Source: Diplolepis rosae
Taxonomy: Eukaryota; Arthropoda; Insecta; Hymenoptera; Diplolepididae
Direction: 5' to 3'
NCBI GenBank assembly: GCA_030998225.1
Contig: JAPYXD010000738.1
Span: 930,001-994,000, forward strand
Length of the DNA stretch: 64,000 nucleotides
Shown here: piece by piece, positions 1 to 12,822 of the stretch
How positions within the stretch are numbered: position 1 is the stretch's first letter
How the letters are laid out: each line of letters starts with the position of its first letter
The notes under the pieces: generated by a model
Databases searched by the model: none
The model's input: the letters and a program-made list of their open reading frames with translations, nothing else
Told to the model about the DNA's origin: nothing
Made by a program: the position numbers and the translations under genes

Positions 1-139
1 AGCTACTTAAAAAAAACTATTAATAAAAATTCATGTGTCGGAAGACAGTCAAAATGGGAAAAAACTGACCCGGTATTTGATGATTTTGAGTTAGACGGTA
101 AATTCTCACCCAAAACTAGAAACTTTTGACATTTTTCAC

Positions 140-640
140 ATGTACTGCACTAAAGGCGATAACAAGAGCTACTTTAAAAAAAACTATTTAATAAAAATTC
201 ATTTTACGCAAGACAGTCAAAATGGGCAAATACTGACCCGAAACTCGATGATTTTGAAAATAGACGGTAAACTCTCACCCAAAACTAGAAACTTGTGGCA
301 TTTTTCACATGTATCGCCCTAAAGCCGACAACAAGAACTACTTAAAAATTAATTAATAAAAATTCATTTGTCGGAAGAAAGTCAAAATGGGAAAAAACTG
401 ACCCGGTATTCGATGATTTTGAGTTAGACGGTAAATTCTCACCCAAAACAAGAAACTTGTGACATTTTTCACATGCCCTACCAGAAAGTCAATAACAAGC
501 GCTACGTAAAGAGAATTATATAATGAAAATTCATTTGTAGGAAGACAGTCAAAATGGGCAAAAACTGACCCTGAATTCGATGATTTTGAGTTAGACGGTA
601 AATTCTCACCCAAAAGTAGGAACTTGTGACATTTTTCAAA
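140..640 (+). repeat. U-V-W module (first copy)
   Basis: Three consecutive monomers with diagnostic heads: U (tactgcactaaaggcg, with ctacttt and gattttgaaaatagacgg in its body), V (tatcgccctaaagccgac, with aaaaattaatt) and W (ccctaccagaaagtc, with gcgctacgtaaag). V is followed by W almost everywhere, so the order was copied as a unit. Related V-W pairs start at V landmarks 5650, 6650, 8320, 9656, 11826, 13327, 14828, 21841, 23010, 35708, 40048, 41548, 44383, 48723, 53061 and 59902. Exceptions are V at 42883, followed by X, and V at 57569 and 63408, followed by R'. Confidence 0.75.
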
Positions 641-2976
641 TGCCCCACCTGAAAGACAATAAGAAGGGCTACTTAAAAAAAATTATTTAATAAAAATTCA
701 TTTGTCGGAAGAAAGTCAAAATGGGTAAAAACTGACCCGGATTTCGATGATTTTGAGTTAGACGCTAAAATCTCACCCAAAAATAGAAGCTTGTGACATT
801 TTTCACATGTACCGCCCTAAAGACGATTACAAGAGCTACTTAAAGATAATAATTTAATGAAAATTCATTTGTCACAAGACAGTCAAAATGGGCAAAAACT
901 AACCCTGAATTCGATGATTTTGAGTTAGACGGTAAATTCTCACCCAAAACTAGAAACTTGTGACATTTTTCACATGCCCCACCCGAAAGACGATTACAAG
1001 GGCTACTTAAAGAGAATTATATAGTGAAAATTCATTTGTCGGTAGACAGTCAAAATGGGCAAAAACTGACCAGAAACTCGATGATTTTTAGATAGACGGT
1101 AAACTCTCACCCACGACTAGAAACTTGTGACATTTTTCACATACCCCACCTGAAAGACGAAAACAAGAGCTACTTAAAAAAAACTACCTGATAAAAATCC
1201 ATTTGTCGGAAGAAAGTCAAAATGGGTAAAAACTCACCCGGATTTCGATGATTTTGAGTTGGACGCTAAAATCTCACCCAAAAATAGAAGCTTGTGACAT
1301 TTTTCACATGTACCGCCCTAAAGACGATAACAAGAGCTACTTAAAAAAACTATTTAATAAAAATTCATTTGACACAAGACAGTCAAAATGGGCAAAAACT
1401 GACCCCTGAATTCGATGATTTTGATTTAGACGGTAAATTCTCACCCAAAACTAGAAACTTGTAACATTTTTCACATGCCCCACCTGAAAGACGATAACAA
1501 GGGCTACTTAAAGAGAATTATATAGTGAAAATTCATTTGTCGGTAGACAGTCAAAATGGGCAAAAACTGACCCTGAATTCGATAATTTTGAGTTAGATGG
1601 TAATTTCTCACCCAAAACTAGAAACTTGTGACATTTTTCACATGCCCTACCTGAAAGTCAATAACAAGGGCTACTTAAAGAGAATTATATAGTGAAAATT
1701 CATTTGTCGGTAGACAGTCAAAATGGGCAAAAACTGACCCTGAATTCGATAATTTTGAGTTAGACGGTAAATTCTCACCCAAAACAAGAAACTTGTGACA
1801 TTTTTCACATGCCCTACCTGAAAGTCAATAACAAGGGCTACTTAAAGAGAATTATATAATGAAAATTCATTTGTCGGAAGACAGTCAAAATGGGCAAATA
1901 CTGAACCTGATTTCGATGATTTTGAGTTAGCCGTTAAATTCTCACCCAAAACTAGAAACTTGTGACATTTTTCACATGCCCCACCTGAAAGACAATAAGA
2001 AGGGCTACTTAAAAAAAATTATTTAATAAAAAATCATTTGTCGGAAGAAAGTCAAAATGGGTAAAAACTGACCCGAAATTCGATGATTTTGAGTTAGACT
2101 CTAAAATCTCACCCAAAGATAGAAACTTGTGACATTTTTCACATGTACCGCCCTAAAGACGATATCAAGAGCTACTTATAAAAAACTATTTAATAAAAAT
2201 TCATTTGACGCAAGACAGTCAAAATGGGCAAAAACTTACCCGAAACTCGATGACTTTGAGATAGACGTTAAACTCTCACCCAAAACTAGAAACTTGTGAC
2301 ATATTTCACATGCCCCACCTGAAAGACGAAAACAAGAGCTACTTAAAAAAAACTATCAATAAAAATTCATGTGTCGGAAGACAGTCAAAATGGGAAAAAC
2401 TGACCCGGTATTTGATGATTCTGAGTTAGACGGTTAATTCTCACCCAAAACTAGAAACTTTTGACATTTTTCACATGTACCGCCCTAAAGACGATAACAA
2501 GAGCTACTTAAAAAAAAACTATATAATGAAAATTCATTTGACGCAAGACAGTCAAAATGGGCAAAAGCTGACCCGAAACTCGATGATTTTGAGTTAGACG
2601 GTAAAATCTCACCCAAAAATAGAAGCTTGTGACATTTTTCACATGTACCGCCCTAAAGACGATAACAAGAGCTACTTAAAAAAAACTATTTAATAAAAAT
2701 TCATTTGTCGGAAGAAAGTCAAAATGGGAAAAAACTGACCCGGTATTCGATGATTTTGAGTTAGACGGTAAATTCTCACCCAAAACAAGAAACTTGTGAC
2801 ATTTTTCACATGCCCTACCAGAAAGTCAATAACAAGCGCTACGTAAAGAGAATTATATAATGAAAATTCATTTGTAGGAAGACAGTCAAAATGGGCAAAA
2901 ACTGACCCTGAATTCGATGATTTTGAGATAGACGGTAAACTCTCACCCAAAACTAGAAACTTGTAACATTTTTCAC

Positions 2977-3144
2977 ATGCCCCACCTGAAAGTCAATAAC
3001 AAGGGCTACTTAAAAAAAATTATTTAATAAAAATTCATTTGTCTGAAAAAAGTCAAAATGTTTAAAAACTGACCCGAAATTCGATGATTTTGAGTTAGAC
3101 TCTAAAATCTCACCCAAAGATGGAAACTCGTGACATTTTTCACA
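2977..3144 (+). repeat. Chimeric monomer, R head and S body
   Basis: The head reads cctgaaagtcaataac, as in R, but continues cttaaaaaaaattattt, as in S, instead of aaagagaattatataatg. The switch lies within acaagggctactt, which both types share. Confidence 0.65.
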
Positions 3145-4309
3145 TGTACCGCCCTAAAGACGATAACAAGAGCTACTTAAAAAAAACTATTTAATAAAAA
3201 TTCATTTGACGCAAGACAGTCAAAATGGGCAAAAACTGACCCAAAACTCGATGATTTTGAGATAGACGGTAAACTCTCACCCAAAACTAGAAACTTGTGA
3301 CATTTTTCACATGCCCCACCTGAATGACAATAAGAAGGGCTACTTAAAAAAAATTATTTAATAAAAAATCATTTGTCGGAAGAAAGTCAAAATGGGTAAA
3401 AACTGACCAGAAATTCGATGATTTTGAGTTAGACTCTAAAATCTCACCCAAAGATAGAAACTTGTGACATTTTTCACATGTACCGCCCTAAAGACGATAT
3501 CAAGAGCTACTTAAAATAAACTATTTAATAAAAATTCATTTGACGCAAGACAGTCAAAATGGGCAAAAACTGACCAGAAACTCGATGATTTTGAGATAGA
3601 CGGTAAACTCTCACCCAAAACTAGAAACTTGTGACACTTTTCACATGCCCCACCTGAAAGACGAAAACAAGAGCTACTTAAAAAAAACTATTTAATAAAA
3701 ATTCATTTGACGCAAGACAGTCAAAATGGGCAAAAACTTACCCGAAACTCGATGACTTTGAGATAGACGTTAAACTCTCACCCAAAACTAGAAACTTGTG
3801 ACATATTTCACATGCCCCACCTGAAAGACGAAAACAAGAGCTACTTAAAAAAAACTATTAATAAAAATTCATGTGTCGGAAGACAGTCAAAATGGGAAAA
3901 AACTGACCCGGTATTTGATGATTTTGAGTTAGACGGTAAATTCTCACCCAAAAATAGAAACTTGTGACATTTTTCACATGTACCGCCCTAAAGACGATAA
4001 CAAGAGCTACTTGAAAAAAAACTATTTAATAAAAATTCATTTGACACAAGACAGTCAAAATGGGCAAAAACTGACCCTGAATTCGATGATTTTGAGTTAG
4101 ACTCTAAAATCTCACCCAAAGATGGAAACTCGTGACATTTTTCACATGTACCGCCCTAAAGACGATAACAAGAGCTACTTAAAAAAAACTATTTAATAAA
4201 AATTCATTTGACGCAAGACAGTCAAAATGGGCAAAAACTGACCAGAAACTCGATGATTTTTAGATAGACGGTAAACTCTCACCCACGACTAGAAACTTGT
4301 GACATTTTT

Positions 4310-4480
4310 CACATACCCCACCTGAAAGACAATAAGAAGGGCTACTTAAAAAAAAATTATTTAATAAAAATTCATTTGTCGGAAGAAAGTCAAAATGGGC
4401 AAAAACTGACCCTGAATTCGATGATTTTGAGTTAGACTCTAAAATCTCACCCAAAGATAGAAACTTGTGACATTTTTCAC
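4310..4480 (+). repeat. Chimeric monomer, D junction and S head
   Basis: The cataccccacctgaaagac junction normally leads into gaaaacaagag (D/P). Here it leads into aataagaaggg (S). This is the only such combination I saw; the exchange point is in the shared ccccacctgaaagac. Confidence 0.65.
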
Positions 4481-5482
4481 ATGTACCGCCCTAAAGACGA
4501 TATCAAGAGCTACTTAAAAGAAACTATTTAATAAAAATTCATTTGACGCAAGACAGTTAAAATGGGCAAAAACTGACCCGAAACTCGATGATTTTGAGAT
4601 AGACGGTAAACTCTCACCCAAAACTAGAAACTTGTGACATTTTTCACATGCCCCACCTGAAAGACGAAAACAAGAGCTACTTAAAAAAAACTATTTAATA
4701 AAAATTCATTTGACGCAAGACAGTCAAAATGGGCAAAAACTTACCCGAAATTCGGTGACTTTGAGATAGACGTTAAACTCTCACCCAAAACTAGAAACTT
4801 GTGACATATTTCACATGCCCCACCTGAAAGACGAAAACAAGAGCTACTTAAAAAAAACTATCAATAAAAATTCATGTGTCGGAAGACAGTCAAAATGGGA
4901 AAAAACTGACCCGGTATTTGATGATTTTGAGTTAGACGGTAAATTCTCACCCAAAAATAGAAACTTGTGACATTTTTCACATGTACCGCCCTAAAGACGA
5001 TAACAAGAGCTACTTGAAAAAAAACTATTTAATAAAAATTCATTTGACGCAAGACAGTCAAAATGGGCAAAAACTGACCCGAAATTCGATGATTTTCAGT
5101 TAGACGCTAAAATCTCACCCAAAAATAGAAGCTTGTGACATTTTTCACATGTACCGTCCTAAAGACGATAACAAGGGCTACTTAAAGAGAATTATATAGT
5201 GAAAATTCATTTGTCGGTAGACAGTCAAAATGGGCAAAAACTGACCCTGAATTCGATAATTTTGAGTTAGACGGTAAATTCTCACCCAAAACAAGAAACT
5301 TGTGACATTTTTCACATGCCCTACCTGAAAGTCAATAAAAAGAGCTACTTAAAGAGAATTATTTAATAAAAATTCATTTGTCGGAAGAAAGTCAAAATGG
5401 GTAAAAACTGACCCTGAATTCGATGATTTTGAGTTAGACGGTAAATTCTCACCCAAAACTAGAAACTTGTGACATTTTTCAC

Positions 5483-7640
5483 ATGCCCCACCTGAAAGAC
5501 GAAAACAAGAGCTACTTTAAAAAAAACTATTTAATAAAAATTCATTTTACGCAAGACAGTCAAAATGGGCAAATACTGACCCGAAACTCGATGATTTTGA
5601 AAATAGACGGTAAACTCTCACCCAAAACTAGAAACTTGTGGCATTTTTCACATGTATCGCCCTAAAGCCGACAACAAGAACTACTTAAAAATTAATTAAT
5701 AAAAATTAATTTGTCGGAAGAAAGTCAAAATGGGAAAAAACTGACCCGGTATTCGATGATTTTGAGTTAGACGGTAAATTCTCACCCAAAACAAGAAACT
5801 TGTGACATTTTTCACATGCCCTACCAGAAAGTCAATAACAAGCGCTACGTAAAGAGAATTATATAATGAAAATTCATTTGTAGGAAGACAGTCAAAATGG
5901 GCAAAAACTGACCCTGAATTCGATGATTTTGAGTTAGACGGTAAATTCTCACCCAAAACTAGGAACTTGTGACATTTTTCAAATGCCCCACCTGAAAGAC
6001 AATAAGAAGGGCTACTTAAAAAAATTATTTAATAAAAATTCATTTGACACAAGACAGTCAAAATGGGCAAAAACTGACCCGGAATTTGATAATTTTGATT
6101 TAGACGGTAAATTCTCACCCAAAACTAGAAACTTGTTACATTTTTCACATGCCCCACCTGAAAGACGATTACAAGGGCTACTTAAAGAGAATTATATAGT
6201 GAAAATTCATTTGTCGGTAGACAGTCAAAATGGGCAAAAACTGACCCTGAATTCGATAATTTTGAGTTAGACGGTAAATTCTCACCCAAAACAAGAAACT
6301 TGTGACATTTTTCACATGCCCTACCTGAAAGTCAATAACAAGGGCTACTTAAAAAGAATTATTTAATAAAAATTCATTCGTCGGAAGAATGACAAAATGG
6401 GAAAAAAGTGACCCGGAATTCGATGATTTTGAGTTAGACGCTAAAATCTCACCCAAAACTAGAAACTTGTGACATTTTTCACATGCCCCACCTGAAAGAC
6501 GAAAACAAGAGCTACTTTAAAAAAAACTATTTAATAAAAATTCATTTTACGCAAGACAGTCAAAATGGGCAAATACTGACCCGAAACTCGATGATTTTGA
6601 AAATAGACGGTAAACTCTCACCCAAAACTAGAAACTTGTGGCATTTTTCACATGTATCGCCCTAAAGCCGACAACAAGAACTACTTAAAAATTAATTAAT
6701 AAAAATTCATTTGTCGGAAGAAAGTCAAAATGGGAAAAAACTGACCCGGTATTCGATGATTTTGAGTTAGACGGTAAATTCTCACCCAAAACAAGAAACT
6801 TGTGACATTTTTCACATGCCCTACCAGAAAGTCAATAACAAGCGCTACGTAAAGAGAATTATATAATGAAAATTCATTTGTAGGAAGACAGTCAAAATGG
6901 GCAAAAACTGACCCTGAATTCGATGATTTTGAGTTAGACGGTAAATTCTCACCCAAAACTAGGAACTTGTGACATTTTTCAAATGCCCCACCTGAAAGAC
7001 AATAAGAAGGGCTACTTAAAAAAAATTATTTAATAAAAATTCATTTGTCGGAAGAAAGTCAAAATGGGTAAAAACTGACCCGGATTTCGATGATTTTGAG
7101 TTAGACGCTAAAATCTCACCCAAAAATAGAAGCTTGTGACATTTTTCACATGTACCGCCCTAAAGACGATAACAAGAGCTACTTAAAAAAAACTATTTAA
7201 TAAAAATTCATTTGACACAAGACAGTCAAAATGGGCAAAAACTGACCCTGAATTCGATGATTTTGAGTTAGACGGTAAATTCTCACCCAAAACTAGAAAC
7301 TTGTAACATTTTTCACATGCCCCACCTGAAAGACGATAACAAGGGCTACTTAAAGAGAATTATATAGTGAAAATTCATTTGTCGGTAGACAGTCAAAATG
7401 GGCAAAAACTGACCCTGAATTCGATAATTTTGAGTTAGACGGTAAATTCTCACCCAAAACAAGAAACTTGTGACATTTTTCACATGCCCTACCTGAAAGT
7501 CAATAACAAGGGCTACTTAAAGAGAATTATATAATGAAAATTCATTTGTCGGAAGACAGTCAAAATGGGCAAAAACTGACCCTGAATTCGATGATTTTGA
7601 GTTAGCCGTTAAATTCTCACCCAAAACTAGAAACTTGTGA
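5483..7640 (+). repeat. 6-mer/7-mer tandem duplication (1000-bp offset)
   Basis: Two adjacent blocks begin with the same chimeric monomer, a P head (gaaagacgaaaacaagag) joined to a U body (ctacttt, gcaaatactgacccg), at 5483 and 6483. Both continue V, W. The first copy then has one fused monomer at about 5983 with an S head and a Q body (tgacacaag), followed by T and R. The second has separate S and Q monomers before T and R. The first block is therefore six monomers (1000 bp) and the second seven. Confidence 0.75.
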
Positions 7641-7816
7641 CATTTTTCACATGCCCCACCTGAAAGACAATAAGAAGGGCTACTTAAAAAAAATTATTTA
7701 ATAAAAATTCATTTGTCGGAAGAAAGTCAAAATGGGTAAAAACTGACCCGAAATTCGATGATTTTGAGTTAGACTCTAAAATCTCACCCAAAGATAGAAA
7801 CTTGTGACATTTTTCA

Positions 7817-10150
7817 CATGTACCGCCCTAAAGACGATATCAAGAGCTACTTAAAAAAAACTATTTAATAAAAATTCATTTGACGCAAGACAGTCAAAAT
7901 GGGCAAAAACTGACCCGAAACTCGATGACTTTGAGATAGACGTTAAACTCTCACCCAAAACTAGAAACTTGTGACATATTTCACATGCCCCACCTGAAAG
8001 ACGAAAACAAGAGCTACTTAAAAAAAACTATTAATAAAAATTCATGTGTCGGAAGACAGTCAAAATGGGAAAAAACTGACCCGGTATTTGATGATTCTGA
8101 GTTAGACGGTAAATTCTCACCCAAAACTAGAAACTTTTGACATTTTTCACATGTACTGCACTAAAGGCGATAACAAGAGCTACTTTAAAAAAAACTATTT
8201 AATAAAAATTCATTTTACGCAAGACAGTCAAAATGGGCAAAAACTGACCCGAAACTCGATGATTTTGAAAATAGACGGTAAACTCTCACTCAAAACTAGA
8301 AACTTGTGGCATTTTTCACATGTATCGCCCTAAAGCCGACAACAAGAGCTACTTAAAAATTAATTAATAAAAATTCATTTGTCGGAAGAAAGTCAAAATG
8401 GGAAAAAACTGACCCGGTATTCGATGATTTTGAGTTAGACGGTAAATTCTCACCCAAAACAAGAAACTTGTGACATTTTTCACATGCCCTACCAGAAAGT
8501 CAATAACAAGCGCTACTTAAAGAGAATTATATAATGAAAATTCATTTGTAGGAAGACAGTCAAAATGGGCAAAAACTGACCCTGAATTCGATGATTTTGA
8601 GTTAGACGGTAAATTCTCACCCAAAGATAGAAACTTGTGACATTTTTCACATGCCCTACCTGAAAGTCAATAACAAGGGCTACTTAAAGAGAATTATATA
8701 ATGAAAATTCATTTGTCGGAAGACAGTCAAAATGGGCAAAAACCTACCCTGAATTCGATGATTTTGAGTTAGCCGTTAAATTCTCACCCAAAACTAGAAA
8801 CTTGTGACATTTTTCACATGCCCCACCTGAAAGACAATAAGAAGGGCTACTTAAAAAAAATTATTTAATAAAAATTCATTTGTCGGAAGAAAGTCAAAAT
8901 GGGTAAAAACTGACCCGAAATTCGATGATTTTGAGTTAGACTCTAAAATCTCACCCAAAGATAGAAACTTGTGACATTTTTCACATGTACCGCCCTAAAG
9001 ACGATATCAAGAGCTACTTAAAATAAACTATTTAATAAAAATTCATTTGACGCAAGACAGTCAAAATGGGCAAAAACTGACCCGAAACTCGATGATTTTG
9101 AGATAGACGGTAAACTCTCACCCAAAACTAGAAACTTGTGACATTTTTCACATGCCCCACCTGAAAGACGAAAACAAGAGCTACTTAAAAAAAAACTATT
9201 TAATAAAAATTCATTTGACGCAAGACAGTCAAAATGGGCAAAAACTTACCCGAAACTCGATGACTTTGAGATAGACGTTAAACTCTCACCCAAAACTAGA
9301 AACTTGTGACATATTTCACATGCCCCACCTGAAAGACGAAAACAAGAGCTACTTAAAAAAAACTATTAATAAAAATTCATGTGTCGGAAGACAGTCAAAA
9401 TGGGAAAAAACTGACCCGGTATTTGATGATTCTGAGTTAGACGGTAAATTCTCACCCAAAACTAGAAACTTTTGACATTTTTCACATGTACTGCACTAAA
9501 GGCGATAACAAGAGCTACTTTAAAAAAAAATTATTTAATAAAAATTCATTTTACGCAAGACAGTCAAAATGGGCAAAAACTGACCCGAAACTCGATGATT
9601 TTGAAAATAGACGGTAAACTCTCACTCAAAACTAGAAACTTGTGGCATTTTTCACATGTATCGCCCTAAAGCCGACAACAAGAGCTACTTAAAAATTAAT
9701 TAATAAAAATTCATTTGTCGGAAGAAAGTCAAAATGGGAAAAAACTGACCCGGTATTCGATGGTTTCGAGTTAGACGGTAAATTCTCACCCAAAACAAGA
9801 AACTTGTGACATTTTTCACATGCCCTACCAGAAAGTCAATAACAAGCGCTACTTAAAGAGAATTATATAATGAAAATTCATTTGTAGGAAGACAGTCAAA
9901 ATGGGCAAAAACTGACCCTGAATTCGATGATTTTGAGTTAGACGGTAAATTCTCACCCAAAACTAGGAACTTGTGACATTTTTCAAATGCCCCACCTGAA
10001 AGACAATAAGAAGGGCTACTTAAAAAAAATTATTTAATAAAAATTCATTTGTCGGAAGAAAGTCAAAATGGGTAAAAACTGACCCGGATTTCGATGATTT
10101 TGAGTTAGACGGTAAATTCTCACCCAAAACAAGAAGCTTGTGACATTTTT
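7817..10150 (+). repeat. Duplicated Q-P-U-V-W module, 8-monomer offset
   Basis: The acatatttcacatg monomer (7974 and 9310), the U monomer (8151 and 9487) and the V landmark (8320 and 9656) are each repeated about 1336 bp apart. The second copy carries an extra P monomer at about 9151 between the gatatc-type Q and the acatattt-type P; the first copy lacks it. Downstream the copies differ: W is followed by R near 8650 and by S near 9990. Confidence 0.7.
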
Positions 10151-11321
10151 CACAAGCCCGAACTGAAAGACAATAAGAAGGGCTAGTTAAAAAAAATTAT
10201 TTAATAAAAATTCATTTGTCGGAAGAAAGTCAAAATGGGTAAAAACTGACCCGAAATTCGATGATTTTGAGTTAGACGGTAAATTCTCACCCAAAACTAG
10301 AAACTTGTGTAATTTTTCACATGCCCTACCTGTAAGTCGATAACACGGGGTACTTAAAGAGAATTATATAATGAAAATTCATGTGTCGGAAGACAGTCAA
10401 AATGGGTAAAAACTGACCCGAAATTCGATGATTTTGAGTTAGACGGTAAATTCACACCCAAAACTAGAAACTTGTGACATTTTTCACATGCCCGAACTGA
10501 AAGACAATAAGAAGGGCTAGTTAAAAAAAATTATTTAATAAAAATTCATTTGTCGGAAGAAAGTCAAAATGGGTAAAAACTGACCCGAAATTCGATGATT
10601 TTCAGTTAGACGCTAAAATCTCACCCAAAAATAGAAAGTTGTGACATTTTTCACATGTACCGCCCTAAAGACGATAACAAGATCTACTTCAAAGAAACTA
10701 TTCAATAGAAATTCATTTGTCGGAAGAAAGTCAAAATGGATAAAAACTGACTCGAAATTCGATGATTTTGAGTTCGACGCTAAAATCTTACCCAAAACTA
10801 GAAACTTGTGACATTTTTCACATGCCCCACCTGAAAGACGAAAACCAGAGCTACTTAAAAAAAACTACCTGATAAAAATCCATGTCTCGGAAGACAGTGA
10901 AAATGTGTAAAAACTGACCCGAAATTCGATGATTTTCAGTTAGACTGTAAATTCTCACCCAGAACTAGAAACTTGTGGCATTTTTCACATGCCCTACCTG
11001 AAAGACGATAACACGGGCTACTTAAAAAAAATTATTTAATAAAAATTCATTTGTAGGAAGAAAGTCAAAATGGGTAAAAACTGACCCGAAATTCGATGAT
11101 TTTGAGTTAGACGGTAAATTCTCACCGAAAACTAGAAATTTGTGACATTTTTTACATGCACTGAACTAATGGCGATAACAAGGGCTACTTAAAAAGAATT
11201 ATTTAATAAAAATTCATTTGTCGGAAGAAAGTCAAAATGGGCAAAAACTGACCGCGAATTCGATGATTTTGAGTTAGACAGTAAATTCTCACCTCAAACT
11301 AGAAACTTGTGACATTTTTCA
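10150..11321 (+). repeat. First Z-A-B-P-C cassette region
   Basis: Monomers with heads A (cccgaactg, gggctagtt) at about 10163 and 10490, Z (cctgtaagtcgat) at about 10330 and B (acaagatctacttc) at about 10657. They are followed by P with an acctgataaaaatcc body, C (gataacacgggctac) and a variant X (actgaactaatggcg). B carries private changes: ttcgacgctaaaatcttacc, atggataaaaactgactcg and attcaatag. The cassette is the seed of a module found again at eight other places in the window. Confidence 0.8.
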
Positions 11322-12822
11322 CATGCCCCACCTGAAAGACGAAAACAAGAGCTACTTAAAAAAAACTATTTAATAAAAATTCATTTGACGCAAGACAGTC
11401 AAAATGGGCAAAAACTGACCTGAAACTCGATGACTTTGAGATAGACGTTAAACTCTCACCCAAAACTAGAAACTTGTGACATTTTTCACATGCCCCACCT
11501 GAAAGACGAAAACAAGAGCTACTTAAAAAAAACTATTAATAAAAATTCATGTGTCGGAAGACAGTCAAAATGGGAAAAAACTGACCCGGTATTTGATGAT
11601 TTTGAGTTAGACGGTAAATTCTCACCCAAAACTAGAAACTTTTGACATTTTTCACATGTACTGCACTAAAGGCGATAACAAGAGCTACTTTAAAAAAAAC
11701 TATTTAATAAAAATTCATTTTACGCAAGACAGTCAAAATGGGCAAATACTGACCCGAAACTCGATGATTTTGAAAATAGACGGTAAACTCTCACCCAAAA
11801 CTAGAAACTTGTGGCATTTTTCACATGTATCGCCCTAAAGCCGACAACAAGAACTACTTAAAAATTAATTAATAAAAATTAATTTGTCGGAAGAAAGTCA
11901 AAATGGGAAAAAACTGACCCGGTATTCGATGATTTTGAGTTAGACGGTAAATTCTCACCCAAAACAAGAAACTTGTGACATTTTTCACATGCCCTACCAG
12001 AAAGTCAATAACAAGCGCTACGTAAAGAGAATTATATAATGAAAATTCATTTGTAGGAAGACAGTCAAAATGGGCAAAAACTGACCCTGAATTCGATGAT
12101 TTTGAGTTAGACGGTAAATTCTCACCCAAAACTAGAAACTTGTGACATTTTTCACATGCCCCAACTGAAAGACAATAAGAAGGGCTACTTAAAAAAAATT
12201 ATTTAATAAAAATTCATTTGTCGGAAGAAAGTCAAAATGGGTAAAAACTGACCCGGATTTCGATGATTTTGAGTTAGACGCTAAAATCTCACCCAAAAAT
12301 AGAAGCTTGTGACATTTTTCACATGTACCGCCCTAAAGACGATAACAAGAGCTACTTAAAAAAAACTATTTAATAAAAATTCATTTGACACAAGACAGTC
12401 AAAATGGGCAAAAACTGACCCTGAATTCGATGATTTTGAGTTAGACGGTAAATTCTCACCCAAAACTAGAAACTTGTAACATTTTTCACATGCCCCACCT
12501 GAAAGACGATAACAAGGGCTACTTAAAGAGAATTATATAGTGAAAATTCATTTGTCGGTAGACAGTCAAAATGGTCAAAAACTGACCCGAAGCTCGATGA
12601 TTTTGAGATAGACGGTAAACTCTCACCCAAAACTAGAAACTTGTGACATTTTTCAAATGCCCCACCTGAAAGACAATAAGAAGGGCTACTTAAAAAAAAT
12701 TATTTAATAAAAATTCATTTGTCGGAAGAAAGTCAAAATGGGTAAAAACTGACCGCGAATTCGATGATTTTGAGTTAGACGGTAAATTCTCACCGAAAAC
12801 TAGAAACTTGTGACATTTTTCA
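11322..12822 (+). repeat. HOR alpha copy 1, nine monomers, 1501 bp
   Basis: Monomer order P P U V W S Q T S. It matches the next unit position by position at an offset of 1501 bp: the U-type segments lie at 11656, 13157 and 14658. Differences between copies are scattered single bases, such as an S head with ccccaactg here and ccccacctg in copy 2. Such a young tandem HOR implies recent unequal exchange in nine-monomer steps, or an assembly expansion. Confidence 0.88.

Larger units (their letters stand above)
1..10150 (+). repeat. Left domain: U/V/W/S/Q/P/T/R monomer mixture
   Basis: About 60 monomers without one simple HOR. Recurrent modules are U-V-W-S, Q-P-P and T-R-S-Q. Two diagnostic variants concentrate here: gacgatatcaagagc (about 2160, 3495, 4500, 7835 and 9005) and acatatttcacatg (about 2300, 3800, 4805, 7973 and 9310). 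Both reappear at about 55-62.3 kb. acatatttcacatg also occurs once near 22.67 kb. Module spacings are whole monomers, for example 1502, 1003 and 1336 bp between acatatttcacatg sites. No other sequence is present. Confidence 0.8.

Noticed and set aside
140..322. 60-codon + strand frames repeated at 140, 11656, 13157, 14658, 57401, 63240 and elsewhere
   Set aside because: They are translations of the same U-type monomer. Identity comes from HOR duplication of DNA, not from protein constraint; frame-breaking variants occur freely, for example near 9530.
353..613. 86-codon - strand frames repeated about fifteen times
   Set aside because: Each covers the V-W monomer pair. Repetition follows the spread of that pair, and neighbouring copies carry stops or shifts without sign of selection.
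6365..6400. Functional CENP-B box around ttcgtcggaagaatga
   Set aside because: Only the left part fits. The required cggg at the right spacing is absent (aatg instead), so the essential positions are not met.
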